Source: Candidatus Omnitrophota bacterium (GTDB taxonomy: Bacteria > Omnitrophota > Gorgyraeia > Duberdicusellales > 4484-171). From it: DNA of 6,954 bases. The notes below the pieces were generated by a model. It ran no database searches. It had not been told where the DNA came from and saw only the letters and a program-made list of their open reading frames with translations. The stretch lies in contig JAGLSH010000037.1 in assembly GCA_023135855.1 (NCBI GenBank), positions 1 to 6,954 on the forward strand, written 5' to 3'. A program made the position numbers and the translations under genes. Positions 5,952 through 6,954 of this stretch are shown here, piece by piece (within the stretch, counting starts at the first letter, position 1; every line of letters starts with the position of its first letter).

Positions 5952-5980
5952 ATTTTACCATTTAGATTTTGCCCTGTCAA
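5952..5980 (-). promoter_or_regulatory. Sigma-70-type promoter of the ACT-domain gene
   Basis: On the minus strand a perfect -35 hexamer TTGACA (5975-5980) is followed by a 17-nt spacer and a -10 hexamer TAAAAT (5952-5957), one mismatch from TATAAT. Transcription would start near 5945, leaving a leader of about 43 nt that contains the ribosome site. Confidence 0.75.
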
Positions 5981-5989
5981 TGCCTGTTG

Positions 5990-6007
5990 ATTTATCTACT
6001 CATAAAT
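5990..6007. promoter_or_regulatory. Small dyad between the divergent promoters
   Basis: ATTTAT at 5990-5995 and ATAAAT at 6002-6007 are perfect inverted copies around a 6-nt centre. The dyad lies 9 nt upstream of the ACT-gene -35 hexamer and 26 nt upstream of the helicase -35 hexamer, a plausible operator position. A 6-bp AT-only dyad in AT-rich DNA can arise by chance, and no regulator is identified. Confidence 0.25.
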
Positions 6008-6033
6008 GCCAATAGACTAAGATTAGGCAAAGT

Positions 6034-6061
6034 TTGACCTCGTCTAGAGTTGTGATAAAAT
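6034..6061 (+). promoter_or_regulatory. Sigma-70-type promoter of the helicase gene
   Basis: The -35 hexamer TTGACC (6034-6039), a 16-nt spacer and the -10 hexamer TAAAAT (6056-6061) make a good sigma-70 match. The -10 box ends only 7 nt before the ATG at 6069. Transcription would therefore begin at or next to the start codon, giving a leaderless or nearly leaderless mRNA. Confidence 0.6.
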
Positions 6062-6068
6062 AGGTGAC

Positions 6069-6954
6069 ATGAAAAGCTATAAATTAAAACCACTCAACCA
6101 AAGCTCAATTGTTAATTACAAAGAAAATCTAAATTCTCAACAACTAAAAGTAGTTACTGAAAGCTCCGGACCTTCTCTAGTTCTAGCTGGAGCTGGTAGT
6201 GGAAAAACAAGAGTATTGATTTATCGCCTAGCTTACCTTCTTGAAAAAGGTATTCCAGCCCAAAATATTCTCCTAGTAACTTTTACTAATAAAGCCTCCA
6301 ACGAAATGATTAATCGTGCGGAAATTCTTCTTAAGTCTTCCCTTAAAACTCTTTGGGCCGGAACTTTTCACCATATTGGAAACACTATACTAAGAAAAGA
6401 AGCCGAGGCTATAGGCTATTCTTCCAACTTTACTATTGCTGATACAGAAGATGCTAAAGGTTTAATCGAAGATTGTTTTGAGGATTTAGATATATATAAG
6501 CGTGACAAAATGTTCCCTAAGAAGGGTTTAATTTATAATATCTATTCTTTAGCCGCTAATTCTGGAAAAAGTATCTCAACAATTATAAGTGAAAAATATT
6601 CCCATATTGAAGAGTACACCAGACAAATACAAGAAATCATTGCTTGTTATAAGGACAAAAAAAAGAAAGCTAATATTATGGACTTTACGGACTTGTTGTC
6701 TAATTGGCTAAAAGTATTGCAAAATAAGGATATTTGCCAAAAATATGCTAAAAATTTTCAATACATACTTGTTGATGAATACCAAGATACAAATAAACTC
6801 CAATTTGAAATTCTAAGATTACTTTGTTCACATCATAAAAATATTCTCGCAGTCGGCGATGATGCTCAATCAATATATTCCTTTAGAGCTGCTGATATAA
6901 AGAATATTTTAGATTTTCCTAAACTTTTTAAAAAATGTCAGATTCACAAGTTGG
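6069..6954 (+). CDS. UvrD/PcrA-type superfamily 1 DNA helicase, N-terminal part (runs off the right edge)
   Basis: ATP-driven 3'-5' DNA helicase/translocase of the UvrD/PcrA/Rep group, acting in DNA repair and replication restart. I read 295 residues from ATG 6069 with no stop, in the frame that continues out of the window. Motifs in order: Q-motif LNSQQLKVV (21-29), Walker A GAGSGKT (41-47), motif Ia LLVTFTNKASNEM (68-80), motif Ib AGTFHHIG (97-104), motif II ILVDEYQDTN (233-242) and motif III VGDDAQSIYSFRAAD (262-276). Together these cover domain 1A and the 1B insertion; domain 2A, with motifs IV-VI, lies outside the window. Motif III has Ala266 and Ser271-Phe272 where many UvrD proteins have GDDDQSIYGWR. 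The start is supported by the family-like lead-in before the Q-motif, but there is no Shine-Dalgarno site; the promoter placement suggests a leaderless message. It is divergent from the ACT gene. UvrD, PcrA and Rep cannot be told apart from this part. Confidence 0.93.
   Translation, partial: MKSYKLKPLNQSSIVNYKENLNSQQLKVVTESSGPSLVLAGAGSGKTRVLIYRLAYLLEKGIPAQNILLVTFTNKASNEMINRAEILLKSSLKTLWAGTFHHIGNTILRKEAEAIGYSSNFTIADTEDAKGLIEDCFEDLDIYKRDKMFPKKGLIYNIYSLAANSGKSISTIISEKYSHIEEYTRQIQEIIACYKDKKKKANIMDFTDLLSNWLKVLQNKDICQKYAKNFQYILVDEYQDTNKLQFEILRLLCSHHKNILAVGDDAQSIYSFRAADIKNILDFPKLFKKCQIHKL

Overview
This AT-rich window looks like a chromosomal segment of an uncultured diderm (Gram-negative-type) bacterium. 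The evidence is an LpxA-type acyltransferase, two proteins with export signals, a patatin/NTE-type phospholipase, and a mixture of strong Shine-Dalgarno sites with genes that have none. Candidate phyla such as Omnitrophota would fit this gene mix, but that placement is an impression and no marker gene here proves it. I see no rRNA, tRNA, transposase, phage gene or CRISPR array.

Layout. Four tightly packed minus-strand genes fill 1-4096, read right to left. (i) A 624-residue protein combines a degenerate cyclic-nucleotide-binding-like domain, a P-loop domain with an intact Walker A motif, and a patatin phospholipase domain. (ii) A DUF3108-like exported protein starts 2 nt after it, probably at a TTG codon. 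(iii) An LpxA-type left-handed beta-helix acyltransferase starts 1 nt after that. (iv) An exported, extremely Lys/Arg/Glu-rich repeat protein starts 21 nt later and runs off the left edge. Upstream, 4097-4213 is a gap holding a symmetrical inverted array of degenerate octamers. Next comes a minus-strand family 1 glycoside hydrolase (4214-5425), an 81-nt gap, and a small tandem-ACT-domain protein (5507-5902) with a good promoter and ribosome binding site. A 166-nt divergent intergenic region (5903-6068) separates it from a plus-strand UvrD/PcrA-type helicase gene that runs off the right edge.

How the genes may work together. The four-gene cluster reads as a cell-envelope lipid unit: a regulated lipid acyl hydrolase, an exported protein of unknown function, an acyl-ACP-dependent acyltransferase and an exported charged-helix protein. 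This is inferred from gene spacing and families only. The glycosidase, ACT protein and helicase look like ordinary neighbours with separate jobs (sugar hydrolysis, ligand sensing, DNA repair).

Most worth a second look: the exported repeat protein, whose units alternate 15 and 14 residues (an 87-bp DNA period, with a near-identical 174-bp echo); the intact Walker A motif between the two recognised domains of the patatin protein; the LpxA-type enzyme, which keeps the catalytic histidine but has lost several UDP-GlcNAc-site residues; and the octamer palindrome at 4122-4198.
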